Shown here one piece after another: positions 7,801 through 15,420 of a DNA stretch of 15,684 nucleotides. Numbering within the stretch: position 1 is the stretch's first letter; the number at the start of each line of letters is the position of its first letter. The stretch is taken from assembly GCA_031261125.1 (NCBI GenBank), contig JAISJZ010000056.1:1-15684 (forward strand). Direction: 5' to 3'. The translations under genes were made by a program, and so were the position numbers. This stretch comes from Planctomycetaceae bacterium. GTDB lineage: Bacteria; Planctomycetota; Planctomycetia; Pirellulales; Thermoguttaceae. The notes beneath the pieces were generated by a model. It was given only the letters and a program-made list of their open reading frames with translations. It was not told the DNA's origin and did not search any database.

Positions 7801-8113
7801 TCCGCCGCAAACGGCCGGGACTAAAACTGTTCTTGATTTGGGACAAGTCAATATGGTCGCCGAGGTTCATATCAACGGTCAGAAAGTCCGAACGTTGTGG
7901 TGCGAACCGTACTCCTGCGATATTACGAAGTTTATCAAAGACGGTGAAAACGATTTACGGATTGACGTAACGTCAACGTGGTTTAACCGTCTTGTGTATG
8001 ATGCCGGTCAGCCGGAAGAGAAACGCAAGACGTGGACGATTGCCGGTCCTTCCCAAGATGCTCCGTTGAAAGCAACCGGATTACTGGGACCCGTTAAAAT
8101 TACTGCGCAATAA
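4814..8113 (+). CDS. Exported GH106-like alpha-L-rhamnosidase
   Basis: This encodes 1,099 aa from the ATG at 4814, which opens a signal peptide (MKQILFAVAVIAACQASGLNA). A TTG at 4748 would add 22 residues that spoil it. The protein reads as a GH106 family member. The N-terminal barrel start (PRLYKPGTLVYYLGG, EGIKAGGIEEVLLF, RLGLRLSMLNCPGWAMSGGP) is characteristic. LDSWECG (Glu474) and TFETSGGD (Glu551) are candidate acidic catalytic sites. Next come a GH42/trimer-like middle (VLYIPDSVRMRLDTLEKIAEF) and a C-terminal beta-sandwich of GH2 sugar-binding type (EVHINGQKVRTLWCEPY, VTSTWFNRLVYDAG). GH106 enzymes release rhamnose from pectin-type polysaccharides; the exact linkage here is unknown. The next gene starts 4 bp after its stop, so they share a transcript. 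Confidence 0.82.
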   Translation: MKQILFAVAVIAACQASGLNAFDAAPSSETVHAPFSDNDVKMFQNPPRLYKPGTLVYYLGGNTSNEGVTADLEGIKAGGIEEVLLFHGEMGGHWSKIEDPIPCLSPKWYDLIRHTGKECKRLGLRLSMLNCPGWAMSGGPWVKPENAMRHLAFSRQTYSVLAGQVLPLTIPKPAGSDYRDICVLAFPTPLGEDKIVEPADVTNVSGEGNVPPANGKPSAANWKNLLMQNKALSLPPGTYAFDVHFAEPQIIRTIEFPSIERLNHGFAYEPGVYIKADAVWEDGMSCAANIEFPQSCWQDGANFTVALNEPPQPVKTYRITLTTQHQTNWTRWHFITAAKQNNWEGEAARTLRGHVREADHPKQNPKCYIPFNEITDATQYFDYKTDTLDVSREGLALLNVADKPATANWTLLRIGHVYTGAQNGPAPPEGRGPECDKLDPKGIQLVWDNFIGKLIAKDAPLDGVLEGVHLDSWECGKQTWTEKMPLYFQERNKYDVIKYLPACLGYVINDPEYTSQFLCDWRNTISGLVVKNYYGKFAELAHQHGLTTTFETSGGDVFPADIMEYYKFADVPMTEFWQPKNDNSGYVGSINFKPLKPAASGTRLYGKTRLSAEALTSFTLTWDEHFGMLKDVCDQAFVDGVSHIMFHTYTLHPTTDFLPPGTSFGAGIGTPFLRKQTWWKFMPEFCDYLARCNYMLERGKPVSDILWYLGDEVSHKPNQKIEFAGYKYDYCNPDVLLHRLTAVRSGSSTAVLQTPEGLTYQVLYIPDSVRMRLDTLEKIAEFSKAGVPIIGNAPKNIAGLNGDKKKFDDIVSQIVSQGGFVPLPNAGLSAAINFTKHIEPDLMGSVVWQHRQSKDVHWYFICPKTNECFKGTISVRGEYNAEIWDAVSGETVPLAVRYENDRTRTTFDLDLAHGESCFIVFRKDHGICKVNRNLLINNPVILPEKEIQDWTLTFPQDWGIGEPLMLKKLKPWKDLDVSPEGKAFSGTATYTTKFNSPPQTAGTKTVLDLGQVNMVAEVHINGQKVRTLWCEPYSCDITKFIKDGENDLRIDVTSTWFNRLVYDAGQPEEKRKTWTIAGPSQDAPLKATGLLGPVKITAQ

Positions 8114-8117
8114 ACCG

Positions 8118-10379
8118 ATGATTCAACTCCGCGGTGTCCGCACTCACAACTTGAAGAACATTGACCTCGACTTGCCGGCGGGCAAGTTAACGGTTTTTTG
8201 CGGCAGGTCAGGCAGCGGTAAAACATCACTGGCAATCGACACGCTTTACGCCGAAGGACAGCGGCGGTACCTTGAAACGTTCTCCGCTGATGCCCGCCGG
8301 TTTCTCGAACAGCAAGCGAAGCCCGACGCTGACCGCATTGACGGCGTTCCCGCCGCTCTTGCTGTTACGTCCAAAACGTTTTCAAAAACATCAACGCATA
8401 CCGTTGGCACCGCAACGGAAATCACGGACTACCTCGAACAACTGTTTGAACGAATCGGACAGCATTTTTGCCCGCAATGCGGTTTGAAAATAAAAACCGA
8501 CACGCCGCAAAGTATTCTCTTTGAATTAAAACAGCGTTTTCAAAACAATGAACGGATTCAAGTAATGTTCCCTTGTGCTGATTTAACAGGGTGGAAAGAA
8601 CGCGGTTTTCTCCGAGGTGTTATGAACGGCGAACCGTTCCGTCTCGATGAACCTGATGCGGTTTCCAAAGGAAACCGGCTAACGCCCTTTTTTATTGCCG
8701 TTGACCGTTTAACAACGGACGCGGACGAAGATAGGTTCATCGACTCGTTGGAAACCGCAATGGATTACGGACAAGGACGCTGCACCGTTCTTGTCCAAAA
8801 ACAAGAGCAAACGGAACCGTTAAACTTTTCCCGGCAATTCGCCTGTGCAAACTGTAAAGACAGTACGACAGAAGTTGATATACTTCTCGCCGGTAAAACT
8901 CTTGCCCAACTTTGTTCTATCACTATTAACGAATTAAAACAATTTTCCGAAACGTTGGAATTAACGGGCTTTCAGCGAAATGCCGGACGCTCGCCGCTGA
9001 ATAACATTCAACGCCGGTTAGAATTTTTGACGGATACCGGTTTAGGATATTTAACGCTGAATCGTTCCGTACAAACGTTGAGCGGCGGTGAACAGCGGCG
9101 CATCGGTTTGACGCGGGTGTTGAGTTCCGATTTAGCGGATATGCTTTACGTCTTGGACGAACCGACGCTCGGCTTGCATCCGCGGGACACCGAACCGCTG
9201 TTGAATACCGTCAAAAAATTGCGGGACAGAGATAATACGGTTGTTGTTGTTGAACATAACGAAACACTCATCAATGCGGCGGATAACGTTGTTGTGTTCG
9301 GTCCCGGCGGCGGCGAAAACGGCGGAGAAATTGTAAAGAGTGAAGAGTTAAGAGTGAAGAATGAAAAAATTGAAAATAAAAACCACTCATTATCTATTAT
9401 TCATTATCCCTTATTAAAAATTACCAACTGCCGCGGACATAACCTTAAAAACATTGACATATCTTTTCCGCTCGGCATACTTTGTACTATTACCGGCGTG
9501 AGCGGTTCCGGCAAAAGTTCACTGCTGCAAGATACGCTGTATCCGGCACTGTGCAAACATCTTGATTATAGGGACATTCCCGAAGGACTGCCGTTTGATT
9601 CGCTGACTGTTGCCGAAACGGTTCAGGATGTTGTGCTGCTTGATGACGAACCGGTCGGCAAAACATCAAGGTCGAATCCGGCTACCTATCTGAAAGCGTT
9701 TGATGACATCCGTAATGTATTTGCCGAACAGCCCGAAGCACAAGTGCATAACATTACTATTGGTAATTTTAGTTTCAACACCGAAGGCGGACGCTGCGAA
9801 TACTGCAAAGGTACCGGTACTCTGACAGTCGAAATGCAGTTTTTGCCGAATATGACAGTGCCGTGTTCCGAATGTAAAGGACGGCGGTTCCGTCCCGAAG
9901 TGCTGGAAGTGTTGTACCGCGGACGGAACATTGCCGAAGTGTTAACGATGACGGCACGCGAAGCGTTTTCGTTTTTCCGGGGACAAAGCAAATTGCAGAA
10001 GAAGTTGAAGTTTTTGTTAGATGCCGGTTTGGAATACATTCAACTGGGACAGCCGTTGAACACATTGTCCGGCGGCGAATTACAGCGGTTAAAGTTGGCA
10101 GCATACTTGGCACAAATCAAAAAGAGCCGGACGTTAATCATAATGGACGAACCGGCGGCGGGTTTGCATCGGGACGATGTGGCGCAACTATTGGAGTGTT
10201 TTCGGGCATTGATTCAGACGGGACACTCTTTAATCGTTGCGGAACATAACGTACCGTTTATTCAATCATCGGACTATGTCATTGATTTGGGACCCGGTGC
10301 GGCAGAGAACGGCGGACGCATCGTTGTTCAAGGAACACCGGCGGAAGTGTTTGCCATACCGAAGTTCAGCCATCGGTAA
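8118..10379 (+). CDS. uvrA: Short UvrA-like excinuclease ABC subunit A with missing insertion domain
   Basis: This encodes 753 aa against about 940 for usual UvrA. Both ATPase halves are intact: Walker A GRSGSGKTS and GVSGSGKSS, signatures LSGGEQRRI and LSGGELQRL, Walker B LYVLDEPTLGLHP and LIIMDEPAAGLH. The UvrB-binding region (ERGFLRGVMNGEPFRLDE...VDRL...DSLETAMDYG) and C-terminal zinc module (C560, C563, C583, C586) are present. FACANC (C243, C246) is followed almost at once by the region that normally comes after CxxCxGxRL, so roughly 150 residues are missing, including the second Cys pair of zinc module 1 and most of the insertion domain. At about residues 406-434 an AT-rich palindromic element is translated in frame. 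UvrA scans DNA for bulky lesions with UvrB; this may be an accessory paralogue. It sits 4 bp after a secreted glycosidase gene. Confidence 0.88.
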   Translation: MIQLRGVRTHNLKNIDLDLPAGKLTVFCGRSGSGKTSLAIDTLYAEGQRRYLETFSADARRFLEQQAKPDADRIDGVPAALAVTSKTFSKTSTHTVGTATEITDYLEQLFERIGQHFCPQCGLKIKTDTPQSILFELKQRFQNNERIQVMFPCADLTGWKERGFLRGVMNGEPFRLDEPDAVSKGNRLTPFFIAVDRLTTDADEDRFIDSLETAMDYGQGRCTVLVQKQEQTEPLNFSRQFACANCKDSTTEVDILLAGKTLAQLCSITINELKQFSETLELTGFQRNAGRSPLNNIQRRLEFLTDTGLGYLTLNRSVQTLSGGEQRRIGLTRVLSSDLADMLYVLDEPTLGLHPRDTEPLLNTVKKLRDRDNTVVVVEHNETLINAADNVVVFGPGGGENGGEIVKSEELRVKNEKIENKNHSLSIIHYPLLKITNCRGHNLKNIDISFPLGILCTITGVSGSGKSSLLQDTLYPALCKHLDYRDIPEGLPFDSLTVAETVQDVVLLDDEPVGKTSRSNPATYLKAFDDIRNVFAEQPEAQVHNITIGNFSFNTEGGRCEYCKGTGTLTVEMQFLPNMTVPCSECKGRRFRPEVLEVLYRGRNIAEVLTMTAREAFSFFRGQSKLQKKLKFLLDAGLEYIQLGQPLNTLSGGELQRLKLAAYLAQIKKSRTLIIMDEPAAGLHRDDVAQLLECFRALIQTGHSLIVAEHNVPFIQSSDYVIDLGPGAAENGGRIVVQGTPAEVFAIPKFSHR
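9337..9415. repeat. Palindromic repeat of 14-bp units inside the uvrA-like gene
   Basis: The 5' arm has AGAGTGAAGA at 9337-9346 and 9351-9360 (14-bp period). The 3' arm has TCATTATC at 9387-9394 and 9401-9408 (also 14-bp period). The arms are imperfect inverted repeats: the reverse complement of the 3' arm reads ATAAGGGATAATGA, like AGAGTGAAGAATGA on the left. The stretch is far more AT-rich than its surroundings and codes K/E/N/I-rich peptide (KSEELRVKNEKIENKN then HSLSIIHYPL) in the spot where UvrA normally has a linker between its halves. This looks like insertion of a small palindromic element tolerated in frame, similar in style to Rickettsia palindromic elements. Confidence 0.6.
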
Positions 10380-10396
10380 AAACACGAGGATGTCCT

Positions 10397-11596
10397 TTAT
10401 ACATTTCGGCGGAATAAGTCAAGAACCCGCTTGATATGAAGGTCGTCAATGATACCGGGATGTCCGACGAACGGCTGTTTCGTTTCGGCAATGACTGTTT
10501 TCTCCGCATCTGTTTTTTTTGCGTCGGCAACAGCAACGAGCGTTTCCTCATTCCGGTTCCTGTCCGGTTCGCCCAACGGATACGCCCCGACAAGCAGAAA
10601 ATAATCTGTATTGAACAGCCGCCGACCGCGGCGAACCATTTCGGCGACCGTAATTTCCTGACGCTGCGGCAAAACGATACCGCCGGCAAAACCTCCTGCT
10701 GATTCCTCTGAATGGGAAACCGCTTCAGCAAGCAGTCCGCGGGTTCCTGCTTCAATTACTGCCAATGTTTTGCCGTTCTTTTTCAACTTTCGGCAAACAA
10801 CGTCCGGTAATGTGTCATCGCCTTCACCGAAAATCAAATCACCAAGTTTTTCGTAAATCAACTTCGCCGTCGGTTCCATTATCCTGAAACATTCCTCTTC
10901 GGTTATCCCTTCGGCGGCAATCCGCAGTGTAATCGTTCCGCCGTTAGCAGTGATACCAACCCGCGGAAAATGTTTGCGGTTCACAATGTCCGGCAACTTC
11001 GCTTCGACCTGACTTTCACCCAATCCGAACGAGTGAATCGAACGGAACCGAATCACGGTCTTTTTCCCGCTTACTTCCTGAATGAATTCCTGAACGGTCT
11101 TTTCGCCGGATTCCGCCCACATTTCTTTCAACTCAACCGGAACACCGGGATAGGCAAGAAACAGTTTGTTTTCTAACTTCAATTTGATACCCGGTGCCGT
11201 GCCGTGCGGATTAGGAATCGGCGTTGCTCCTTTCGGCTGATACGCTTGAATTTCATTCGCCTTCGGCATTTCCCGGCCGCGGCGTTGAAACATTTCTTTG
11301 ATTTCCTGAATGGATTGTTCGTTCTTTTCCAGCGGCACACCGGCAAAATCAGCGAACGCCTGCCGGGTTAAATCGTCGGCGGTGGGACCGAGTCCGCCCG
11401 TCCAAAGGACGAGGTCGGCGCGGCTTGCGGCAATTTTCAGAACACTTACCATTGCGGCTAAATCATCGCCGACAACGGTGTGATAAAGCGGTGTAATGCC
11501 GAGGTCGTCGAGTTTCAAACTCAACCATTGGGAGTTTGTGTCAAGGATTTTACCGCTCGTAATTTCATCACCGTTCGATATGATTTCTGCAAACAT
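10397..11596 (-). CDS. cinA: CinA-family protein (COG1058 domain plus altered NMN-deamidase-like domain)
   Basis: This encodes 400 aa. The ATG at 11596 is chosen because CinA proteins begin MxAEIIxxGDEL; here MFAEIISNGDEITSGKILDT. A start at 11632 would add 12 residues and overlap the upstream gene. The N-terminal MoCF-like domain shows LWTGGLGPTADDLTR, YQPKGATPIPNPHGTAPG, and FLAYPGVPVELKEMW. This half is ADP-ribose pyrophosphatase-like in known CinA proteins. The C-terminal PncC-like half (from about residue 255) normally carries AESCTGGL; here it reads AVIEAGTRGLLAEAVS, so the Ser-Cys-Thr-Gly-Gly motif is changed and NMN deamidase activity is doubtful. It lies 22 bp after the PPIase gene and is convergent with the uvrA-like gene, with only 17 bp between stops and no visible terminator. 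Confidence 0.85.
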   Translation of the reverse strand: MFAEIISNGDEITSGKILDTNSQWLSLKLDDLGITPLYHTVVGDDLAAMVSVLKIAASRADLVLWTGGLGPTADDLTRQAFADFAGVPLEKNEQSIQEIKEMFQRRGREMPKANEIQAYQPKGATPIPNPHGTAPGIKLKLENKLFLAYPGVPVELKEMWAESGEKTVQEFIQEVSGKKTVIRFRSIHSFGLGESQVEAKLPDIVNRKHFPRVGITANGGTITLRIAAEGITEEECFRIMEPTAKLIYEKLGDLIFGEGDDTLPDVVCRKLKKNGKTLAVIEAGTRGLLAEAVSHSEESAGGFAGGIVLPQRQEITVAEMVRRGRRLFNTDYFLLVGAYPLGEPDRNRNEETLVAVADAKKTDAEKTVIAETKQPFVGHPGIIDDLHIKRVLDLFRRNV

Positions 11597-11618
11597 CGTA
11601 TTTCGTTCTGAATAGGGT

Positions 11619-13466
11619 TTATCGGACGGCATCGTTTGTACCGCTTGCCGTCTTCGGCAGTTCGCTTTTGCCCGCTTCTTGAATCGCTTTTTCCACCTGC
11701 GGATTTTGCGACACTCCCGTTAAGTAATTATCAAATGCCGCTTGCCGATACAGCGAATCAAAGTACCGCTCAACGGCGATTTTCTGCTTCTTCTCAAAAA
11801 TGTCTGCCACTAAATCGGCTTTCACATCGTTAATATCTTTCGTTACCGCTTCTTCATAACCCAAACAGAACAGAATCACGAGTTTATCATCGACCTGAAT
11901 GATTTGCGACAATTCGTTCGGCAGAAGACCGAACGCTTCTTCTTCCAACGCGGGCTGTCCGCAATACCTGCCAATCGGAGCAATCACGCCTCTTGACAAC
12001 CGGCTGTCCGAATCCGATGAATATTTGTCCGCTAAATCGCCGAAATTCTCCGCCGTCCGCTGCCGGTTCGCCTTCTCCCAAACCTCCTGCGCCCGGCGTT
12101 GGTCTTTCTCATCAAACGTCATCGCCAAACACCGGACTTTCTTGCCGAAGTTCGCCTCGAAGCCCCGCTGCACATCATCTTCCGTTACCTGAAAATACGG
12201 TCTTGCCAACCGTTTCAACGCCAGAACGGGAAAAATCGTATTCGTCCGATAAACACCCGGTTTTACTCCGCTGCCTTCGGTCGCCATCTTCATCCACAAC
12301 TCAATGTTCGGTGTACCGTCGGCTTTCAACGGCAGGTTCTTCATCGCCATTTCTTTAATTTCATTGTCGATGTCTGCTTCGGTTATAACGATGTTGTGTT
12401 TCCGGCAATCCTGCTCGACAATCAGCCGGTTAATCATATCTTCGAGAACCCGTTTGCCGAACCGGTTCACGCAAACATCCGAAAGTTGTTTCTTCGTGAG
12501 CGGCTGCCCGTTGACAACGGCGGCAATATCAGGAAACTGCTGCATCGCCGCCGGATTGCCCAGTACGGCTTGAATCTTCGCTTTACTCTGCAATTCCTGA
12601 AAGACCTCTGCGGCTACCTTCCGGGTCTTCGCATCCCGGATTTTTATTACGATTTGTTCCCGGACTTTTTGCCGGTCAACATCTTGTGGTGCCAAATGCT
12701 GTTCACACCGGAAAATCAAAAATTGCCCGGCGGTCAATTCAACGGCATCCGAAATTTCTCCCGGTTTCAGGTCAAAAACAATCCGTTCCAGTGCTGTGTT
12801 GCCCAGCGAACCGTGCCGAATCGGATGAATCATTCCGCCGTAGGGTTGACTTACCGGGTCAAGCGATTTGTTCTTCGCCACAGACGCAAACGATTCAGGA
12901 TTTGCCTTGACTTCGGCAAGAACTTTTTCCGCATCGCTGCGGGAACCGAGAACAATTTGACGCACCTGAACGGCAGGACCGAACCGGGCATTGTATTCAG
13001 CGTTAATATCGTCTTCTGATATGTTCAGCCGGGAACCTGCCAGTTTTCCAATCGCAAGAATCGGATAAATGATGTCCTGCATATATTGTTCGGCTGTCAG
13101 TCCGCGTTCCTCTTGCAGGAGTTTGAGCCATTCTTCGGTAGAAAACTTGAATGTTTTTGCCATCCGTTCGATTTCGGTATTGATTTCGTCTTGCGAAACC
13201 GTAATGTTCTTCCGGGAACACTCGGTCTGGATGAGCGTCTTTTTAATGAGGTCTTTCAATTCTTCTTCGCCATGAATCCGCAGACATTCAGCAGCAAGTT
13301 GTTCCTGCGTGATTTTATCGCCGTTGACTTCGGCAGCAATTTTCGCCGGCTCAACTTTAAGTACCGGCACATTAGCCGGTTTCGGTGAAGCCGGTCGTAT
13401 TTCTTGGGCGTTGACGTACAGTACCGGCAACAGGAACAGCAGCGGAAGAATACGGAATCCGTTCAT
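11619..13466 (-). CDS. Exported SurA/parvulin-type peptidyl-prolyl isomerase with duplicated modules
   Basis: This encodes 615 aa. The N-terminal signal peptide MNGFRILPLLFLLPVLYVNAQ points to the periplasm. The body is two copies of the same plan. Copy 1 has AAEVNGDKITQEQLAAECLR...LKDLIKKTLIQTECSRKNITV (from about residue 43) and a parvulin domain near 165-262 (VQVRQIVLGSRSDAEKV...NKSLDPVSQPYGGMIHPIRHGSLG). Copy 2 has AAVVNGQPLTKKQLSDVCVN...LEDMINRLIVEQDCRKHNIVI (from about 313) and a parvulin-like domain near 441-540 (KVRCLAMTF...YSSDSDSRLSRGVIAPIGRY). Such proteins chaperone and isomerise outer-membrane or secreted proteins. A strong promoter lies upstream, and the CinA-family gene follows in the same unit. 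The isomerase call is firm by family; activity of each domain is unproven. Confidence 0.85.
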   Translation of the reverse strand: MNGFRILPLLFLLPVLYVNAQEIRPASPKPANVPVLKVEPAKIAAEVNGDKITQEQLAAECLRIHGEEELKDLIKKTLIQTECSRKNITVSQDEINTEIERMAKTFKFSTEEWLKLLQEERGLTAEQYMQDIIYPILAIGKLAGSRLNISEDDINAEYNARFGPAVQVRQIVLGSRSDAEKVLAEVKANPESFASVAKNKSLDPVSQPYGGMIHPIRHGSLGNTALERIVFDLKPGEISDAVELTAGQFLIFRCEQHLAPQDVDRQKVREQIVIKIRDAKTRKVAAEVFQELQSKAKIQAVLGNPAAMQQFPDIAAVVNGQPLTKKQLSDVCVNRFGKRVLEDMINRLIVEQDCRKHNIVITEADIDNEIKEMAMKNLPLKADGTPNIELWMKMATEGSGVKPGVYRTNTIFPVLALKRLARPYFQVTEDDVQRGFEANFGKKVRCLAMTFDEKDQRRAQEVWEKANRQRTAENFGDLADKYSSDSDSRLSRGVIAPIGRYCGQPALEEEAFGLLPNELSQIIQVDDKLVILFCLGYEEAVTKDINDVKADLVADIFEKKQKIAVERYFDSLYRQAAFDNYLTGVSQNPQVEKAIQEAGKSELPKTASGTNDAVR

Positions 13467-13490
13467 TGTTTTTCGTGTGATTGTTAGCAG

Positions 13491-13504
13491 CAGGATTTGT
13501 CCTG
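13491..13504 (-). promoter_or_regulatory. Small leader hairpin of the PPIase transcript
   Basis: CAGGA and TCCTG form a 5-bp stem with a 4-nt loop, between the predicted transcription start and the start codon on the - strand. It may be only incidental. Confidence 0.2.
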
Positions 13505-13522
13505 ACAGGTTTTTCTGAACGG

Positions 13523-13551
13523 ATATTAGAAAGAAGGAACGTTCCGGTCAA
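13523..13551 (-). promoter_or_regulatory. Sigma70-type promoter of the PPIase-cinA unit with palindrome in spacer
   Basis: On the - strand, TTGACC (13551-13546) and TAATAT (13528-13523) are separated by exactly 17 bp, close to the consensus. The predicted start near 13516 gives a leader of about 50 nt. A perfect palindrome GGAACGTTCC (13536-13545) fills the upstream part of the spacer, directly abutting the -35 element, where a bound repressor would block RNA polymerase. Confidence 0.55.
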
Positions 13552-13612
13552 GGGCAAAAAATTCAGTGCCATACTTTTCATTCATATTGCCCTTCCTTAT
13601 AATCGGTTTATC

Positions 13613-13621
13613 TGATATAAT
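13613..13621 (+). promoter_or_regulatory. Extended -10 promoter of asnB
   Basis: TGATATAAT is a perfect extended -10 (TGnTATAAT), 61 nt before the chosen asnB start, with no good -35 at 17 bp, which extended -10 promoters can do without. A second TATAAT lies at 13598-13603 and could be an alternative -10. Confidence 0.5.
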
Positions 13622-13682
13622 GGGCGGCAGTCAGAGAGACCCGGCGCAAACGGCTGGGGTTAACATAACACGGCTAATACTT

Positions 13683-15404
13683 ATGTGCGGCATCGTCGGT
13701 ATATTCGGTTTCAAAAGACCCGTAGAAGAAATCCGTTCCCAAGCCCTCAAAATGTCGAAACGGATTCGGCACCGCGGTCCTGACTGGTCGGGGATTTACA
13801 CGCATCCGAAGGCGATTCTCGCCCACGAACGGCTGTCCGTCGTTGACCCGATTTCCGGCGGACAGCCGCTTTACACGCCGGACAGAAAAGTTGTCTTGGC
13901 GGTCAACGGCGAAATTTACAATCATCAAATTATCCGCAAACGGCAGGCAGAAACATACCAGTTCCAAACCGGCAGCGATTGCGAAGTCATTCTTTCGCTG
14001 TACAGGGAATACCGTTCAGCCGCCGCTTCTGCGGCGCAGCCGGACTTTGTGAAAATGCTCGAAGAGTTAAACGGCATTTTCGCGTTCGCTCTTTACGACG
14101 AAGAAAACGACGCGGTTCTCGTTGCCCGCGACCATATCGGCATTATTCCGCTGTATATTGGTACCGATGTCGATGGAACACTATACGTTGCCAGCGAATT
14201 GAAAGCGTTGGAAGGATTCTGCACAAAAATCGACCAATTTCCTCCGGGACACTATTTGTATTGTTCGGCGGACGGAAAGTGTAGTGAAACGAAACTTCCC
14301 GTAAAGTGGTACACTCGTGATTGGCGTTCCTACGATGCCGTTAAGGACAATCCTGCCGATATTGCGGAGTTGCGGTCGGCATTTGAAGCGGCAGTTCATC
14401 GGCAACTGATGACAGACGTTCCTTACGGTGTTCTCTTGTCCGGCGGTTTGGACTCCTCGATTGTTTCCGCCGTTGCCGTAAAGTATGCGGCAAAACGGAT
14501 TGAAACGGATGACACCCAAGCGGCGTGGTATCCCCGGCTGCACTCGTTCGCTGTCGGTCTCGACGGCTCACCGGACTTGGCAGCGTCCCGAAAAGTTGCC
14601 GACGCTATCGGAACGGTGCATCACGAAATTCATTTTACGATTCAGGAAGGACTCGACGCACTCCGTGATGTCATTTATCACCTCGAAACTTATGATGTAA
14701 CAACGGTCAGAGCGTCAACGCCGATGTACCTGATGTCCCGCGTCATTAAGTCGATGGGGATTAAAATGGTTCTCTCCGGCGAAGGGTCGGACGAATTGTT
14801 CGGCGGCTATCTGTATTTCCATAAAGCACCGTCGGCAAAGGATTTACACGAAGAGACCGTCCGCAAATTGGATAAACTTTACCTGTATGATTGTTTGCGG
14901 GCGAACAAGTCGCTGGCATCGTGGGGTGTGGAAGGACGCGTTCCGTTCCTCGACAAAGAGTTCATCGACATCGCGATGCGGTTCAATCCCGAAGAGAAGT
15001 TGTCCGGTTTGAAAAACCGAATGGAAAAATGGGCGTTGCGGAAAGCGTTTGAGGATTACTTGCCGCACGAAATTGCGTGGCGGCAGAAAGAGCAGTTCTC
15101 GGACGGTGTCGGATACAGTTGGATTGACACTCTTCGGCAAGTTGCATCATCAAAAGTTTCCGATGCGGACTTTGCAAACGCCGGCACGCGGTTTCCGATT
15201 AACCCGCCGATGACGAAAGAAGAATATCATTACCGGACGATTTTTGAGGAGTTGTTTCCATCGGATAGTGCGGCGGCGAGTGTTCCATCGGTTCCGTCGG
15301 TAGCGTGCAGCACGCCGGTTGCGCTGGAATGGGATGCAGCGTTTAAGAATATGGTTGACCCGTCGGGACGTGCTGTCAAGAGCGTACATAACGAGGCGTA
15401 TTAG
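13683..15404 (+). CDS. asnB: Glutamine-dependent asparagine synthetase
   Basis: This encodes 573 aa. The start at 13683 is fixed by MCGIVGIFG: Cys2 becomes the N-terminal nucleophile of the class II glutaminase after Met removal, so the longer frame from 13566 is rejected. The glutaminase half shows RHRGPD, RLSVVDPISGGQPLY, NGEIYNH and GSDCEVI. The synthetase half has the ATP pyrophosphatase loop SGGLDSS (residues 253-259), LSGEGSDELFGGY, and WGVEGRVPFLDKEF, with an intact C-terminal SVACSTPVALEW block. It makes asparagine from aspartate, ATP and glutamine in the cytoplasm; length and motifs match E. coli AsnB rather than the longer secondary-metabolism types. It diverges from the PPIase gene and is followed after 26 nt by a DUF374-like gene, probably co-transcribed. 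Confidence 0.93.
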   Translation: MCGIVGIFGFKRPVEEIRSQALKMSKRIRHRGPDWSGIYTHPKAILAHERLSVVDPISGGQPLYTPDRKVVLAVNGEIYNHQIIRKRQAETYQFQTGSDCEVILSLYREYRSAAASAAQPDFVKMLEELNGIFAFALYDEENDAVLVARDHIGIIPLYIGTDVDGTLYVASELKALEGFCTKIDQFPPGHYLYCSADGKCSETKLPVKWYTRDWRSYDAVKDNPADIAELRSAFEAAVHRQLMTDVPYGVLLSGGLDSSIVSAVAVKYAAKRIETDDTQAAWYPRLHSFAVGLDGSPDLAASRKVADAIGTVHHEIHFTIQEGLDALRDVIYHLETYDVTTVRASTPMYLMSRVIKSMGIKMVLSGEGSDELFGGYLYFHKAPSAKDLHEETVRKLDKLYLYDCLRANKSLASWGVEGRVPFLDKEFIDIAMRFNPEEKLSGLKNRMEKWALRKAFEDYLPHEIAWRQKEQFSDGVGYSWIDTLRQVASSKVSDADFANAGTRFPINPPMTKEEYHYRTIFEELFPSDSAAASVPSVPSVACSTPVALEWDAAFKNMVDPSGRAVKSVHNEAY

Positions 15405-15420
15405 AAACAGCAGCGTTGAA

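Noticed and set aside
12099..13019. 306-aa open frame on the + strand
   Set aside because: It is antisense to the duplicated PPIase gene, whose domains are clear; the composition is that of a shadow frame.
13566..13682. N-terminal extension of asparagine synthetase
   Set aside because: The family needs Cys at position 2 after Met, which only the start at 13683 provides; the extension also covers the promoter elements.
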